DNA of 64,000 nucleotides from Lachnospiraceae bacterium (GCA_017461725.1 JAFTXG010000028.1:1-64000), one strand, 5' to 3'; positions 51,386-62,613 are shown, counted from the stretch's first letter. Notes: generated by a model from the letters alone, not told the origin. Numbers and translations: made by a program.

Positions 51386-52619
51386 CTTCACTTGCTCCTT
51401 TTCCAGCTGCGTAGCCTGTGGACCAGGCGATCTGCAGATTGTATCCTCCGGTCACCGCGTCCAAATCCAGCAGTTCACCGGCTATGTATAAATGTTTGAC
51501 GCTCTTACTTTCCATGGTAGAAGGATTTATCTCGCTGACCGAAACCCCGCCCTGGGTGATGATCGCCTCATTAAATCCTCTGGTGCCAACCAGCGTCCAC
51601 TGAAGTTTTTTCAACAATTCAGCCAGTTTACGGCGTTCCTCTCTGGTCACCTCATTTACCTGCTTTTCCGGGTCAATCCCGCTCCGATCAACGATGAGCG
51701 GGATCAGCTTCGCCGGAAGAAGTCTGTCCAGGCTGTTTTTAAACTGCCTGTTGGGTGCCTCCTCGAAATCCCGGCGAATACGCTCATCCAGCTGCTCTAA
51801 ACTCAGAGCAGGCTTCAGATCGATAAACAGCGGCAATTCCTCCTGCAAAAGCTTGCGGGTAATTTTACTGCTGGCACTCAGAATACAGGGCCCGCTGACC
51901 CCGAAGTGGGTGAACAACATCTCGCCAAAATCCGTGTAGATCGGCTTTTTCCCGGCGCCGATGCTGACCGACACATGTTTCAGAGATAACCCCTGCAGGG
52001 AACCGATCTCCGGCTCCTTGACCTCCAACGGTACCAATGCAGGAACTGACTCCTTTAGTTTATGCCCCGACTCTGCCGCCATTCGATGTCCGTCCCCGGT
52101 GGAGCCGGTGGAAGGATAAGACAATCCTCCGGTCGCCAGAATCACCCGATCCGCCTCGATCACCTTCCCGTTTTTCAGCATCACGCCCTTACAAACCTCG
52201 TCCGCAATAACCAGACGTTTCACCGCATTGTGCAGTCTTACCTCCACCGAAAGTTTCTCCAGCATCCTGGAGAAAGTGCGGATCACATCGGAGGATTTAT
52301 CCGAGGCCGGAAATACACGGTTACCGCGCTCAGTTTTCAGACGAAGCCCCTCCTTTTCCAGAAGCTCCATCACCTGACAGTTGTCAAACCGGTAGAATGA
52401 GCTGTACATAAAGCGCCCGTTGCTGATCATGTGGTCAAAAAAGTCCTCTGCATCACCGGCGTTAGTCACATTACAGCGGCCTTTTCCGGTGATAAACAGC
52501 TTTTTACCCAGCTTTTCATTCTGCTCCAGCAAAAGAACTTTGTTCCCCTCCTCGGCCGCCGCCACGGCAGCCATCATGCCGGCCGCTCCGCCGCCGACGA
52601 CTATAATCTTATTGCTCAT
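51369..52619 (-). CDS. HI0933/BaiN-family flavoprotein
   Basis: 416 residues with an N-terminal FAD dinucleotide-binding fold (IIVVGGGAAGMMAAVAAAEEGNKVLLLEQNEKLGKKLFITGKGRCNVTNA), the ATGGLSYPSTGSTGDGHRMA segment near residue 165 and the C-terminal IAGELLDLDAVTGGYNLQIAWSTGYAAG. This HI0933-like family includes BaiN and YhiN; the native reaction of most members is unknown. First gene of the group running to rpsA, only 39 bases after smpB, so it may also be read from the secG promoter. Confidence 0.9.
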   Translation of the reverse strand: MSNKIIVVGGGAAGMMAAVAAAEEGNKVLLLEQNEKLGKKLFITGKGRCNVTNAGDAEDFFDHMISNGRFMYSSFYRFDNCQVMELLEKEGLRLKTERGNRVFPASDKSSDVIRTFSRMLEKLSVEVRLHNAVKRLVIADEVCKGVMLKNGKVIEADRVILATGGLSYPSTGSTGDGHRMAAESGHKLKESVPALVPLEVKEPEIGSLQGLSLKHVSVSIGAGKKPIYTDFGEMLFTHFGVSGPCILSASSKITRKLLQEELPLFIDLKPALSLEQLDERIRRDFEEAPNRQFKNSLDRLLPAKLIPLIVDRSGIDPEKQVNEVTREERRKLAELLKKLQWTLVGTRGFNEAIITQGGVSVSEINPSTMESKSVKHLYIAGELLDLDAVTGGYNLQIAWSTGYAAGKGASEDENCN

Positions 52620-52658
52620 GTTTTCTTCACTTTCTGATGCCTACGAATCGCTGCGCAC

Positions 52659-53126
52659 TCATATGTTTTTCACCTTAAAGTCTCTCTCGGATTCCCGCCG
52701 CTGATCCTTCTTGGCGATATCATCCCGCTTATCATAGAGTTTTTTACCCCGAGCCAGTCCCAGCTCCACCTTTACCAGGCTGCCTTTGAAATACACCTGC
52801 AGCGGCACGAGGGTGTAGCCCTTCTCGCGGATCTTTCCGTTGATCTTATTGATTTCATAACGGTGCACCAGCAGTTTCCTCACCCGCAGCGGATCGCGGT
52901 TAAAGATATTTCCCTTCTCGTAAGGGCTGATATGGAAACCATAGATCATCATCTCACCGTTTTCGATACGGATATAGGACTCCTTGATGCTGCCCTTGCC
53001 CATGCGCAGAGACTTCACCTCCGTCCCCACCAAAGAGATGCCGGCTTCATATTTTTCTTCAATAAAATAGTCGTGATATGCCTTTTTGTTGTTGGCAATC
53101 AATTTAATACTATCCTTGTTCCCCAT
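52659..53126 (-). CDS. smpB: tmRNA-binding protein SmpB
   Basis: 155 residues: [49 protein letters not shown] at the N-terminus, the [36 protein letters not shown] signature near residue 110 and the basic C-terminal tail. It brings tmRNA to stalled ribosomes. I searched the neighbourhood for ssrA by eye and did not find it. The start at 53126 has AAGGAG eight bases upstream. Last of secG-rnr-smpB. Confidence 0.95.
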   Translation of the reverse strand: MGNKDSIKLIANNKKAYHDYFIEEKYEAGISLVGTEVKSLRMGKGSIKESYIRIENGEMMIYGFHISPYEKGNIFNRDPLRVRKLLVHRYEINKINGKIREKGYTLVPLQVYFKGSLVKVELGLARGKKLYDKRDDIAKKDQRRESERDFKVKNI

Positions 53127-53180
53127 CTGATTTCTCCTTGTCCCGGTGCTGTTATTCTGCACGTCTTTCGTCCACAGCTG

Positions 53181-55409
53181 TCAAATTCTTTCACCGGGAA
53201 TATTCGCATCTGCCATCCTCGCGCCCTCGCGGTCAGCATTCGCCTCACTCTGTCCGGCTTCATGCTTCTTCCGCGTCCTCCTGCGCTCCTTCACGATCAC
53301 AAACTCCACAGTATTCATCCAGCGATCGACCTCGATGACCTTCACACGGACACGCTGACCCAGACGATAGCGGTTTCCGGTGCGGTAACCGACCATCTCC
53401 ATCGCTTCCTTATCATAGTCATAAAAGTCATCTTCAAGATTACTGATGTGGACAAAGCCCTCCACAGTATTTTCCAGCTCTACGTACATCCCGTAGTCAC
53501 TCATACCGGAAACCACACCGTCAAAGCATCTGCCGATCCGGCTCTCCATGTACTGACACTTCTTCATCTTGTCGGTCTCTCGCTCCGCCTCATCGGCCTG
53601 ACGCTCCGTGAAGGATGTCTGCTCAGCCACCTCCGGCAATATCCGGTCATAGTGCCCGATCCGTCTGTCGTTTAGCTGACCATGCAGAATCTCCTTCATA
53701 ATCCGGTGAATCTGCAGATCCGGGTATCGTCTGATCGGCGACGTAAAATGGGTGTAATATCTGGCCGCCAGACCGAAATGTCCGGTGCAGTCAGTGCTGT
53801 ATCTGGCCCGCTTCATGGATCTCAACGTCAGTCGGCTGATCATCGCCTCCTCCGGTGAACCCTCGATCCGGGACAGCAGCTTCTGCACCTCCTTCGGATG
53901 CACCTCACCGTTCACACGAATATGGTAACCGAAATTGTTGATTAATGCAACCAGCTTTACCATTTTTTCTCTGTCCGGCGTGTCATGCGTGCGGTAAAGG
54001 AACGGAACCTCCTGCCAAAAATATTCCTCGGCCACGGTCTCGTTGGCCATCAGCATGAAATCCTCGATCAGTCTGGTGGCACTGTTTCGCTCATAAGGCT
54101 TGATCTCAATCGGGACTCCCTGTTCGTCCAGAATAATCTTGCTCTCCGGAAAATCGAAATCGATGGAGCCCCTCTGGCGGCGCCTTTCACGCAGCTTTTC
54201 CGACAATTCCTTCATCAGCAGAAACACAGGTACCAGCTCACGATATTTTTCGGATTCAGCCTCGTCATTTTTCTCGATGATTTTATTTACAACGGTGTAG
54301 GACATCCGCCGATCCACCCGGATTACTGACTCGCCGATGCGATGCCCGACCAACACACCGCTCTCGTCAATATCCATCAAGCAGGAAAATGCCAGTCTGT
54401 CCACCCCTTCATTCAGGGAGCAGATACCGTTTGAGAGCTGGTGGGGAAGCATGGGGATTACCCGGTCCACCAGATACACGCTGGTTCCACGGCGCAGTGC
54501 CTCCTTATCCAGAGGACTGCCCTCCTTTACATAATGACTCACATCAGCGATATGCACGCCCAGATGATAGATGCCGCCGTCCTTGGAAAGGGTGATCGCG
54601 TCATCCAGATCCTTCGCATCCTCACCGTCGATGGTCACGGTCTGCAAATGTCGCAGATCCATCCGACCTGCCATATCCTTCGACGAAACCTCAGTCGGGA
54701 TGGTTTTTAACTGTTCCTTCACTGCATCCGGGTACTCGTTGGTAAAGCCGTAAGCCTTCACCACAGACAGAATATCCACGCCCGGATCGTCCATGTGACC
54801 GAGGATCTCCACGATTTCGCCCTCGGGATTTTTCCCCGGCTGACCGTAGGAAGTCAGCTCTACCACCACCTTATGTCCGGTGACGGCTCCGTGCATGGAC
54901 TTCTGGTCCACAAACACATCCCGGGCGATATGCTTGTTATCCGGGATCACAAAACCAAACTGCCTCACCTGCTCGAAGGTCCCCACAAGCTCGGTAAGCC
55001 CACGGGATACGATCCCCACGATATGCCCCTCAGCCTTTTTATCACCGTTTTCCTCCTGGGTGATTACCAGCGAGACCGTGTCACCGTGAAACGCGCCCTT
55101 CGTAAACTCCTCCGGAACGAACACGTCCTGCTCCCGGCCCTCCACCCGGACAAAGCCGAAGCCCTTCTGATTTCCGGTGAACACTCCAGTGACCGTCTCC
55201 TGGGACAACGGACCATATTTCCCTCTGGCTGAAAGAGAAATCTTTCCCTCCGCCAACAGTGCGTCCAACACCTCCAGCAGCTCCCCTCGTTTTTCTCTGG
55301 AAACCTCAAGGAGCATCGCCAGTTCCTTCAACTTCATCGGCCGATATTGTTTATCCTTAAACAGAGATAGAATCATCTCTTTGCGCTGCCTCATCTGGTC
55401 AGCTTCCAT
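53181..55409 (-). CDS. rnr: Ribonuclease R
   Basis: 742 residues: an N-terminal winged helix (about 1-60), cold-shock domains (TGVFTGNQKGFGFVRVEG near 80, FGFVIPDNKHIARDVFV near 155), the RNB catalytic domain with the metal-binding DLDDAITLSKDGGIYHLGVHIADVSHYV near residue 265 and RTHDTPDREKMVKL near 470, and a C-terminal S1 domain (FDGVVSGMSDYGMYVELENTVEGFVHISNL near 635) with a Lys/Arg-rich tail. It degrades structured RNA, including tmRNA-tagged messages, in keeping with smpB next door. The start at 55409 follows AGGAGG; the longer frame runs back through a terminator hairpin. Confidence 0.95.
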   Translation of the reverse strand: MEADQMRQRKEMILSLFKDKQYRPMKLKELAMLLEVSREKRGELLEVLDALLAEGKISLSARGKYGPLSQETVTGVFTGNQKGFGFVRVEGREQDVFVPEEFTKGAFHGDTVSLVITQEENGDKKAEGHIVGIVSRGLTELVGTFEQVRQFGFVIPDNKHIARDVFVDQKSMHGAVTGHKVVVELTSYGQPGKNPEGEIVEILGHMDDPGVDILSVVKAYGFTNEYPDAVKEQLKTIPTEVSSKDMAGRMDLRHLQTVTIDGEDAKDLDDAITLSKDGGIYHLGVHIADVSHYVKEGSPLDKEALRRGTSVYLVDRVIPMLPHQLSNGICSLNEGVDRLAFSCLMDIDESGVLVGHRIGESVIRVDRRMSYTVVNKIIEKNDEAESEKYRELVPVFLLMKELSEKLRERRRQRGSIDFDFPESKIILDEQGVPIEIKPYERNSATRLIEDFMLMANETVAEEYFWQEVPFLYRTHDTPDREKMVKLVALINNFGYHIRVNGEVHPKEVQKLLSRIEGSPEEAMISRLTLRSMKRARYSTDCTGHFGLAARYYTHFTSPIRRYPDLQIHRIMKEILHGQLNDRRIGHYDRILPEVAEQTSFTERQADEAERETDKMKKCQYMESRIGRCFDGVVSGMSDYGMYVELENTVEGFVHISNLEDDFYDYDKEAMEMVGYRTGNRYRLGQRVRVKVIEVDRWMNTVEFVIVKERRRTRKKHEAGQSEANADREGARMADANIPGERI

Positions 55410-55431
55410 CTCGCTCACCTCCTGTGAACAG

Positions 55432-55482
55432 AAAAAGGATTCGCTTTCTGCCTCTGACATATCTCCGGCAGGTAGCGAATCC
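55432..55482 (-). terminator. Terminator/attenuator between secG and rnr
   Basis: GGATTCGCT (minus strand, 55474-55482) pairs with AGCGAATCC (55437-55445), with inner CCTGCC/GGCAG pairing, followed by TTTTT. It lies in the 100-base secG-rnr gap and would reduce read-through, leaving rnr and smpB at a lower level than secG. Confidence 0.75.
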
Positions 55483-55509
55483 AAATCGTCATCTCAGTAC
55501 TTTAAACTA

Positions 55510-55746
55510 TTAGAACAAATTCAGTACAATCGCAAGTACGATGAATGCAGCACCAAGAATCTTGGTGATGTTCTCCAGCTTACCCTCAACTGAACGGCTC
55601 TTATTTTTGCTCCAGAATGTCTCACTGCCGCCGCTCAGAGCGCCGGACAGACCTGCTGACTTACCCTCCTGGAACAGTACTAGCGCAACCAGTGCTACAC
55701 AAACCAACAAAAACAGAATAGTAAGAACAACCTTTAATGCTACCAT
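55510..55746 (-). CDS. secG: Preprotein translocase subunit SecG
   Basis: 78 residues with two membrane helices (about 5-24 and 56-76) joined by the SecG signature LVLFQEGKSAGLSGALSGGSETFWSKNKSRS. Part of the SecYEG channel. The start at 55746 is five bases after GGAGG; longer frames upstream have no ribosome site. First gene of secG-rnr-smpB, with its own promoter. Confidence 0.93.
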   Translation of the reverse strand: MVALKVVLTILFLLVCVALVALVLFQEGKSAGLSGALSGGSETFWSKNKSRSVEGKLENITKILGAAFIVLAIVLNLF

Positions 55747-55862
55747 ATATACCTCCATCCCACATCTGTCTCTCAGACTGACAGACATCTCTTGTATGAT
55801 TTTCCGATCTGCTGCAGGCTTAAGAATCAATCTCTCCCGTCACCTGAACGCTAAACATAAAT

Positions 55863-55891
55863 ATAATAGCACAAACCTTCATTCTTGGCAA
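55863..55891 (-). promoter_or_regulatory. Promoter of secG-rnr-smpB
   Basis: TTGCCA (55886-55891) and TATTAT (55863-55868) on the minus strand, spacer 17; leader of about 110 bases to secG. Confidence 0.6.
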
Positions 55892-55970
55892 CTACTTTTT
55901 TGCAATTCTTCACATACATTTCTTCAAATACATCTACAGCGGCCGTGACCGAAAACTCTCGCTTCACGAA

Positions 55971-57410
<1,440 letters not shown>

Positions 57411-57433
57411 CTATTTAATTCATTTCACAACAC

Positions 57434-58075
57434 TTACGGCTCGGCACCTTTCCACAGCTCATGTCGCTTGAAATCGATTTCTTCTTTCTTTTCCTCGAGG
57501 TACTCAGTCTCGTCCTCCTCCGGCTCACGGTTAATTTCCAGATCAAGGTAGGGGAGACATTCGATGGCAAAGGCATTTGCACCGATCTCACTCAACGAGG
57601 GAATGCCGGTCTTCCCAAGCTCGAATTTACCGATCTTCAACATGTAGACCTGATATTTTTTTGAGGTAAAGCCCAACTTTGCATGTTCCAGATAATGGAA
57701 GAACTCATGCGCAAGGATCAATTGTTGACCATCCCGCATCCCGACTCCGGTCTGTTTTGCCCAGAGCTTGACGGATTTCAGATACAGCTTAACTTCCTTC
57801 GCGCGGGGAAATATCTCGCTGTAAAACCGGATATTTCCGGCAACATTGTCGATATCCTCCGTTTTTAGTTTGAGTCCGTACTCCTCAAGAATCCGGAAGA
57901 AATCCAGCTTTCCTTCTTTCTGAGCGATCAGTTCCCTCGCCGCGTCGACACCGGCATTCCAGGCCAGATCAAAGACCATATCCCGGTCATTCTCGGGGAT
58001 TTTGAAATAAACCGCATCCTCCTCCAGAAGTACTCTGCTGTGCTCTCTGTCCGGATAAGGAAATATTCTGTTCAT
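57434..58075 (-). CDS. ImmA/IrrE-like HExxH metallopeptidase
   Basis: 213 residues. The zinc site is LILAHEFFHYLEHAKLG near residue 120 (HExxH) and the probable third ligand Glu is in SLSEIGANAFAIECL near residue 160, the arrangement of ImmA/IrrE-type peptidases. The C-terminus is acidic (REPEEDETEYLEEKKEE). No HTH partner is adjacent. It lies 87 bases after hyuA on the same strand with AAGGAGG before the ATG and probably belongs to that transcript. The substrate is unknown. Confidence 0.68.
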   Translation of the reverse strand: MNRIFPYPDREHSRVLLEEDAVYFKIPENDRDMVFDLAWNAGVDAARELIAQKEGKLDFFRILEEYGLKLKTEDIDNVAGNIRFYSEIFPRAKEVKLYLKSVKLWAKQTGVGMRDGQQLILAHEFFHYLEHAKLGFTSKKYQVYMLKIGKFELGKTGIPSLSEIGANAFAIECLPYLDLEINREPEEDETEYLEEKKEEIDFKRHELWKGAEP

Positions 58076-58162
58076 ATGATACCTCCTTTATAAAACATCT
58101 GTCTGTCGCTGGCCGCCAAAGTGACCATCCTGCCTGTATCAAGCCGCAGTCCCTGATCTTGA

Positions 58163-60316
58163 TCAAGAGAGTTCGTGAGTGCAGATGATCATCAGCTTCT
58201 CAGAAACATCCATGCCCGCCAACTCGATACCTGCCATGGAGAGCACCTGCTCAACACCCTCAAGGCCACCGAGATTGATGATTCGCTTTCCATAGACAAC
58301 AAAGATGTAAGGGATACGTGAGCCGCCGTCATCCACGATAGTATTGTTCACTACGATCTTGTGAAGACTTTCCTGCCAGTCATCCTTTCCCGCCTCATAA
58401 ACGTTGGCATTCTTTCTCTTTAACCGGATAACACCCTCATCATCGATCAATCTCAGCGGGGTGGTCTTCTTTTTGATCAGTCCGAGGAACTTCTTTGTCA
58501 CACTCTGGCTCTGCATCACATACATCTGACCGTTATTGGTAACCGGGAATACCTGATCGGCGGGGATTTCCAAATCTTCTGCGCAGATCGCTGCCAGCTC
58601 TTTCTCTCCCAGCTTCTCTTTCTTCAAGGTCTTGCTGCGCATCTCCGTCGCGCCGATGGCGATGGCACGGACCAGATTTCTGGAACGATCAACCTCCACC
58701 TCTACTTCAACGGTTTCCGGCGCAGCACCGTTTTTGATGGCCTGCTGTTCTGCTTCACGGCGAACCGCGAGGATATCCTCCTCGGTGGGATCGATCACGG
58801 AACGCTCCACAATATCCCGAACCATGGCCAGCGCAACGCCGATGGTGGAGATAACTGCGCCATTCTTGGCGATTTTGTGCTTGCAGCCCATGGATTCTGC
58901 CAGATGAGGGACTACCGCAGCTGCACCGCCGCCTCCGCCGACAAAAACAGCGTGGTTGGGGTCTACGTGATAATCTGCCATCAGCTGCTTCACGACCTCG
59001 CCGTTCTTGACTGCCGCGTAACCCATTACCTTCTTTGCGCATTCCTCAAGGCTCAAGCCCATATTATCCGCCAGCGGCTGCCATGCTTTTCTGGCCGCCT
59101 CAATGTTTCCATATGCATAATCCTCCGGATTTACATAGCCGGCAATATTTGCCGCACCGGCCATGGAAAGGGCGAATTTCTTTCCATTTGAACACTCCAC
59201 ATAGGCGTAATCCGGATCATCCGCAACCGGATTCACCGTTTTCAGTACAGGATCAACGATATCCGCAGGGTCACTGTAAACCTCGTATGCCATGCCGGCA
59301 ATATGTACACTTCTGGGGCCGATATCCACAGCCTTGCCGTCTGCCAGCTGCACCATACTTCCGCCGCCGATACCCACCGTGCGCACATCCAGACTGGTCA
59401 GATAGGTCATATGACCGCCTACCTGCGCATATTTTACCATAACTTTTCCATCTTTGACACAGGAAATATCCGTACTGGTGCCGCCGACCTCCAAAAACAG
59501 ACCGTCGGTCAGGCGCTCATACATCAGGGCTCCGGCAACACCGGCCGCGGGTCCGGAAAGAATGGTCAGAATGGGACGCTTACGCATCTCACTCACGGTC
59601 ATAACACCGCCATCGCAGCGCATGATCATCAATGGATTGGTGATTCCGGCCTTTCGGATACAATCTTCGGTCATATTCGCCGCATCCAGCATCTTGGGCA
59701 TGATGGATGCATTGACAACTGCGGTTCTGGTTCTGACCTTCAGGCCGTATAGCTTGGAGATATCGCTGGTAGCCGTTCCGGGGATGCCTTCATCCGCGCA
59801 ATACTCGATCACTGCTCTCTCGTTATCCGGGCGGTCAACACTGAATGCCTCCGCCGCAACGATCGCCTTGCAGCTTTCCTTCTCTTTTAATTCGTTCACT
59901 GCATTTTCCAGCTCCTCGCGGGTGACATCATCACCGCTCAATTCAACATAAACGCTGGAAGTGGGAAGTTTTTTCGTCTCCGTCAACGGCATGATTCCCA
60001 TATTCGTGTCGGCTTTAGTCTTAACACCCTCCAGACCCTTGCCCATGCCTAGCACACCTACACGGACAACATCGCCCTCAAGGAGCGCATTGGTCGCCTG
60101 AGTCGTACCGTGAGCGATAAAGGTGATATCCTCCGGCTGTATATTATTTTTTTCCATTGCCCGGGTAAGCACCTGAATAATACCGTCCGCCACACCGTTT
60201 TCGCTGTGATGGGTGGTAGGGATCTTCTCCGTGGCAACGATATCAAAGGTCTCGTCGTTGATGATTACCGCATCGGTAAAGGTTCCGCCAACATCAATTC
60301 CAATTCTGTACTTCAT
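58163..60316 (-). CDS. Hydantoinase/oxoprolinase family protein (HyuA type)
   Basis: 717 residues. The N-terminal ASKHA-type phosphate loop IGIDVGGTFTDAVI, IAHGTTQATNALLEG near residue 70, the second phosphate segment LFLEVGGTSTDIS near residue 270, TVGIGGGSMVQLADG near residue 315 and VFVGGGGGAAAVVPHLAESMG near residue 470 are those of the A subunit of N-methylhydantoinases, 5-oxoprolinases and acetone carboxylases, which open or carboxylate substrates with ATP. The usual B subunit is absent. The last 150 residues are an unfamiliar domain with Lys-rich strands. It lies after the transporter gene and a hairpin (60476-60508). Confidence 0.85.
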   Translation of the reverse strand: MKYRIGIDVGGTFTDAVIINDETFDIVATEKIPTTHHSENGVADGIIQVLTRAMEKNNIQPEDITFIAHGTTQATNALLEGDVVRVGVLGMGKGLEGVKTKADTNMGIMPLTETKKLPTSSVYVELSGDDVTREELENAVNELKEKESCKAIVAAEAFSVDRPDNERAVIEYCADEGIPGTATSDISKLYGLKVRTRTAVVNASIMPKMLDAANMTEDCIRKAGITNPLMIMRCDGGVMTVSEMRKRPILTILSGPAAGVAGALMYERLTDGLFLEVGGTSTDISCVKDGKVMVKYAQVGGHMTYLTSLDVRTVGIGGGSMVQLADGKAVDIGPRSVHIAGMAYEVYSDPADIVDPVLKTVNPVADDPDYAYVECSNGKKFALSMAGAANIAGYVNPEDYAYGNIEAARKAWQPLADNMGLSLEECAKKVMGYAAVKNGEVVKQLMADYHVDPNHAVFVGGGGGAAAVVPHLAESMGCKHKIAKNGAVISTIGVALAMVRDIVERSVIDPTEEDILAVRREAEQQAIKNGAAPETVEVEVEVDRSRNLVRAIAIGATEMRSKTLKKEKLGEKELAAICAEDLEIPADQVFPVTNNGQMYVMQSQSVTKKFLGLIKKKTTPLRLIDDEGVIRLKRKNANVYEAGKDDWQESLHKIVVNNTIVDDGGSRIPYIFVVYGKRIINLGGLEGVEQVLSMAGIELAGMDVSEKLMIICTHELS

Positions 60317-60475
60317 AGCAAATTCCTTTCTCGTTTATCATTATTTTTCGTCGGTTCACAACGAAACACATTCCTGTCAACATCCCATGGGATGCATATG
60401 TTCTGTTGTAAGCCGGCGCTTTTTAAATAATCGGCAAATTACATCGTCGGTGTACAGGGCAATCATTCTTAAATA

Positions 60476-60508
60476 CGATTACAGGCAGAAAAGCTCTGCC
60501 TGTAATCG
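60476..60508. terminator. Strong hairpin between transporter and hyuA
   Basis: A 14-base perfect stem (60476-60489 with 60495-60508) with a five-base loop lies 35 bases after the transporter stop. T-runs are poor on the minus strand (TATTT), so it may act as an mRNA-stabilising or attenuating structure rather than a full terminator. Confidence 0.6.
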
Positions 60509-60543
60509 CTTGATTTTAAGGAAAAAGAGGGTTCTGATATCTC

Positions 60544-61848
60544 TTAGAAGTACATGATCGCGCCGATGATCGTACCAATGATCGCTGCAGGCCACAGGAA
60601 CTTGATACAACGCTTAACATGATCCATAACCTCGATGCCGCAATAACCGGATGACCAGATAACGCCAGCCTGAGTAGGACAGCAGATCAGAGTCATCATG
60701 GTGGTGGAACAGAAACCTGCGATCAGAACGTAGGGGTCGCCGCCGATGGAAATCATCAGTGCCATAATACCTGCACCGATACCCCACAGATTCCAGAGAC
60801 CTCTGTACAGACCGAGAGGAGCACCGATACCGAACAGAAGGATCAAAAGCAACGGTGAACTGGGTACCAGATACTGTGCGATGGGAGCAAATGCCTCCTT
60901 AACACCGGTGGTAGCAACCGCTGCGGTAAGGATACCGAGAACGATCATCTGTACGATGGAGAACTGTGCATCAACCAGACCGTCGTATGCGGATTTGATC
61001 ACCATATCAATGGTCTTCTTCCAGCCGCCCTGGAAGGTCCAGATCACGATCCAAACCAGTGCAACCAGGAAGGAAGCGATCAGGGAAAGCTTAAATCCGA
61101 TAACCAGAACTACAGGAACCAGTGGAGTCATCATTGCCAGAGCACCACGAACGCCCTTGATCTGATATCCGGTATCATCAGCCTTCTTCACCTCAACAGG
61201 CGCAGAGAACGCAAACTTCTTGCCCTTGTAGAAGTAGTGGAAGCAGATGTAAGAAAGTGCCGCCAGCAGACACAGAATAGCCAGGATCATCTCGAACTTG
61301 GCAACCTCAGTCAGAGGCAGACCTGCGATAACCGCATAAGTGTTCATTACGGAAAGGTTATAGGTATTACCGGTAATATAACCAAACTCAAAGATCGTAA
61401 CAGCGTGACGCTTGTCAACACCCACCGCCATCAGAATCGGCAGAACGATGGATCCCAACATAATAACGCTGCCCAGACCACGCAGAGTGGTGAACAACAG
61501 GGAAGTGATCAGGTAAAGGATGATAGCCACAACCAGGGTCTTATCTCCGCCCAGCTCGGCACCTTTCTTTACCATAGTCTCGGTAACCTTTGTGGTTGCC
61601 ATTACCACGCCTATCCACGCGGCGAAGAAACATGACGCATAACTGTCAGCCAGATTGGTGGCACCTGCCTGGATGACCGTCTGTGAGATACTCTCACCCT
61701 CAGTCGCAATCAGCGGAATGCCGGCAACCGCCGCCAGTGCAATACCCATAACAGGGAGACACACTACCATCGGGAAAACATCCAGCATCATCAAAACCAT
61801 ACCGCCTAAGATAATGACGAGCATCAAAATAGCTTGAACATTGTCCAT
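60544..61848 (-). CDS. DcuC/CitMHS-like ion transporter superfamily permease
   Basis: 434 residues with about 11-12 membrane helices. Typical of the ion-transporter superfamily: two inverted halves, each with a hairpin segment (ITGNTYNLSVMNTYAVIAGLPLTEV near residue 150 and GLYRGLWNLWGIGAGIMALMISIGGDPYVLIAGF near residue 355). Substrate not evident; because the following gene is HyuA-type, a cyclic amide or its ring-opened acid is a good guess. AAGGAGG precedes the ATG. Second gene of the SGNH-transporter-hyuA-peptidase group. Confidence 0.78.
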   Translation of the reverse strand: MDNVQAILMLVIILGGMVLMMLDVFPMVVCLPVMGIALAAVAGIPLIATEGESISQTVIQAGATNLADSYASCFFAAWIGVVMATTKVTETMVKKGAELGGDKTLVVAIILYLITSLLFTTLRGLGSVIMLGSIVLPILMAVGVDKRHAVTIFEFGYITGNTYNLSVMNTYAVIAGLPLTEVAKFEMILAILCLLAALSYICFHYFYKGKKFAFSAPVEVKKADDTGYQIKGVRGALAMMTPLVPVVLVIGFKLSLIASFLVALVWIVIWTFQGGWKKTIDMVIKSAYDGLVDAQFSIVQMIVLGILTAAVATTGVKEAFAPIAQYLVPSSPLLLILLFGIGAPLGLYRGLWNLWGIGAGIMALMISIGGDPYVLIAGFCSTTMMTLICCPTQAGVIWSSGYCGIEVMDHVKRCIKFLWPAAIIGTIIGAIMYF

Positions 61849-61922
61849 TTTACATCCTCCTTACATTTGTATAAGTTACTTTTTATTTCAAGTGCGTCTG
61901 CCTTGCGCACTTAAAGTACCCA

Positions 61923-62558
61923 TTATAAGATGCTTTTGATTTTTTCTGCCACAGCCACGCCCAGTCTCCGGTGACTGTCAGCCGTCATATGTAATCCGTC
62001 AATGTCGGAAGGCTCTGCGTACAGAGACGCATCGAGATAGTCTGTCTCCTGGCGCTCCGCCACAGCCGAGAGATATCGGGCAAACAGCAGGGACTCCTCT
62101 GATTTTTGCTCAAACTTCGGATGACCGGGTACCTTCTCATTAACGCGGATCGGTGAGAGTAATAAAACCTTTGGCTGACCGTTCGGGAATATGGGCGAGG
62201 AACAATGATATCTCCTCTCGCAATCCTTTATCGCCTCAATGATCCCTTCACAGTAAGAAGCTGACTGCTCAACGCTGATGAACTTCAGATCATTGCTGCC
62301 CAGCATTAGAACCACCAGATCCAGCGGACGCTGGCTAATCAGCGCGAATCCCAGACCTTCCATACCGTTACAGCATGCGTGTGTCTCATCGTCGACCATG
62401 GTAGTACGACCCACGATACCGCTCTCCAGTATCCGGTAATCATCTCCCAGGCACTTTGCTGCTACGCCTGTCCAGCGCACCTCCTCCGGAAACCGGTGCT
62501 TGTTTTCCGGATTATAACCCCATGTATTCGAATCTCCGTAACACAGTATTCTCTTCAT
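61923..62558 (-). CDS. SGNH/GDSL-family hydrolase
   Basis: 211 residues with SGNH blocks: ILCYGDSNTWGYNP (catalytic Ser at residue 9), ESGIVGRTT near residue 50, VLMLGSNDLK near residue 85 and the terminal DIDGLHMTADSHRRLG with Asp/His near residue 195. This GDSNTWG type resembles arylesterase/acyl-CoA thioesterase-like cytoplasmic enzymes. Only about 25% similar by eye to the SGNH protein at 4349. The start at 62558 lacks a strong ribosome site, but longer frames run into the promoter region. First gene of the operon opposite deoR. Confidence 0.78.
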   Translation of the reverse strand: MKRILCYGDSNTWGYNPENKHRFPEEVRWTGVAAKCLGDDYRILESGIVGRTTMVDDETHACCNGMEGLGFALISQRPLDLVVLMLGSNDLKFISVEQSASYCEGIIEAIKDCERRYHCSSPIFPNGQPKVLLLSPIRVNEKVPGHPKFEQKSEESLLFARYLSAVAERQETDYLDASLYAEPSDIDGLHMTADSHRRLGVAVAEKIKSIL

Positions 62559-62613
62559 ACCGTCACCATACACTTTCCCAACGCGTGTGCCTATGTAACA
62601 ACTTCTCGTCAAT

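Noticed and set aside
55410..55484. 25-residue N-terminal extension of RNase R
   Set aside because: Encoded by a terminator hairpin; the ATG at 55409 has AGGAGG in front.
52620..55830. tmRNA (ssrA) near smpB
   Set aside because: Searched by eye around smpB; the gaps are too short and no tmRNA ends are visible.
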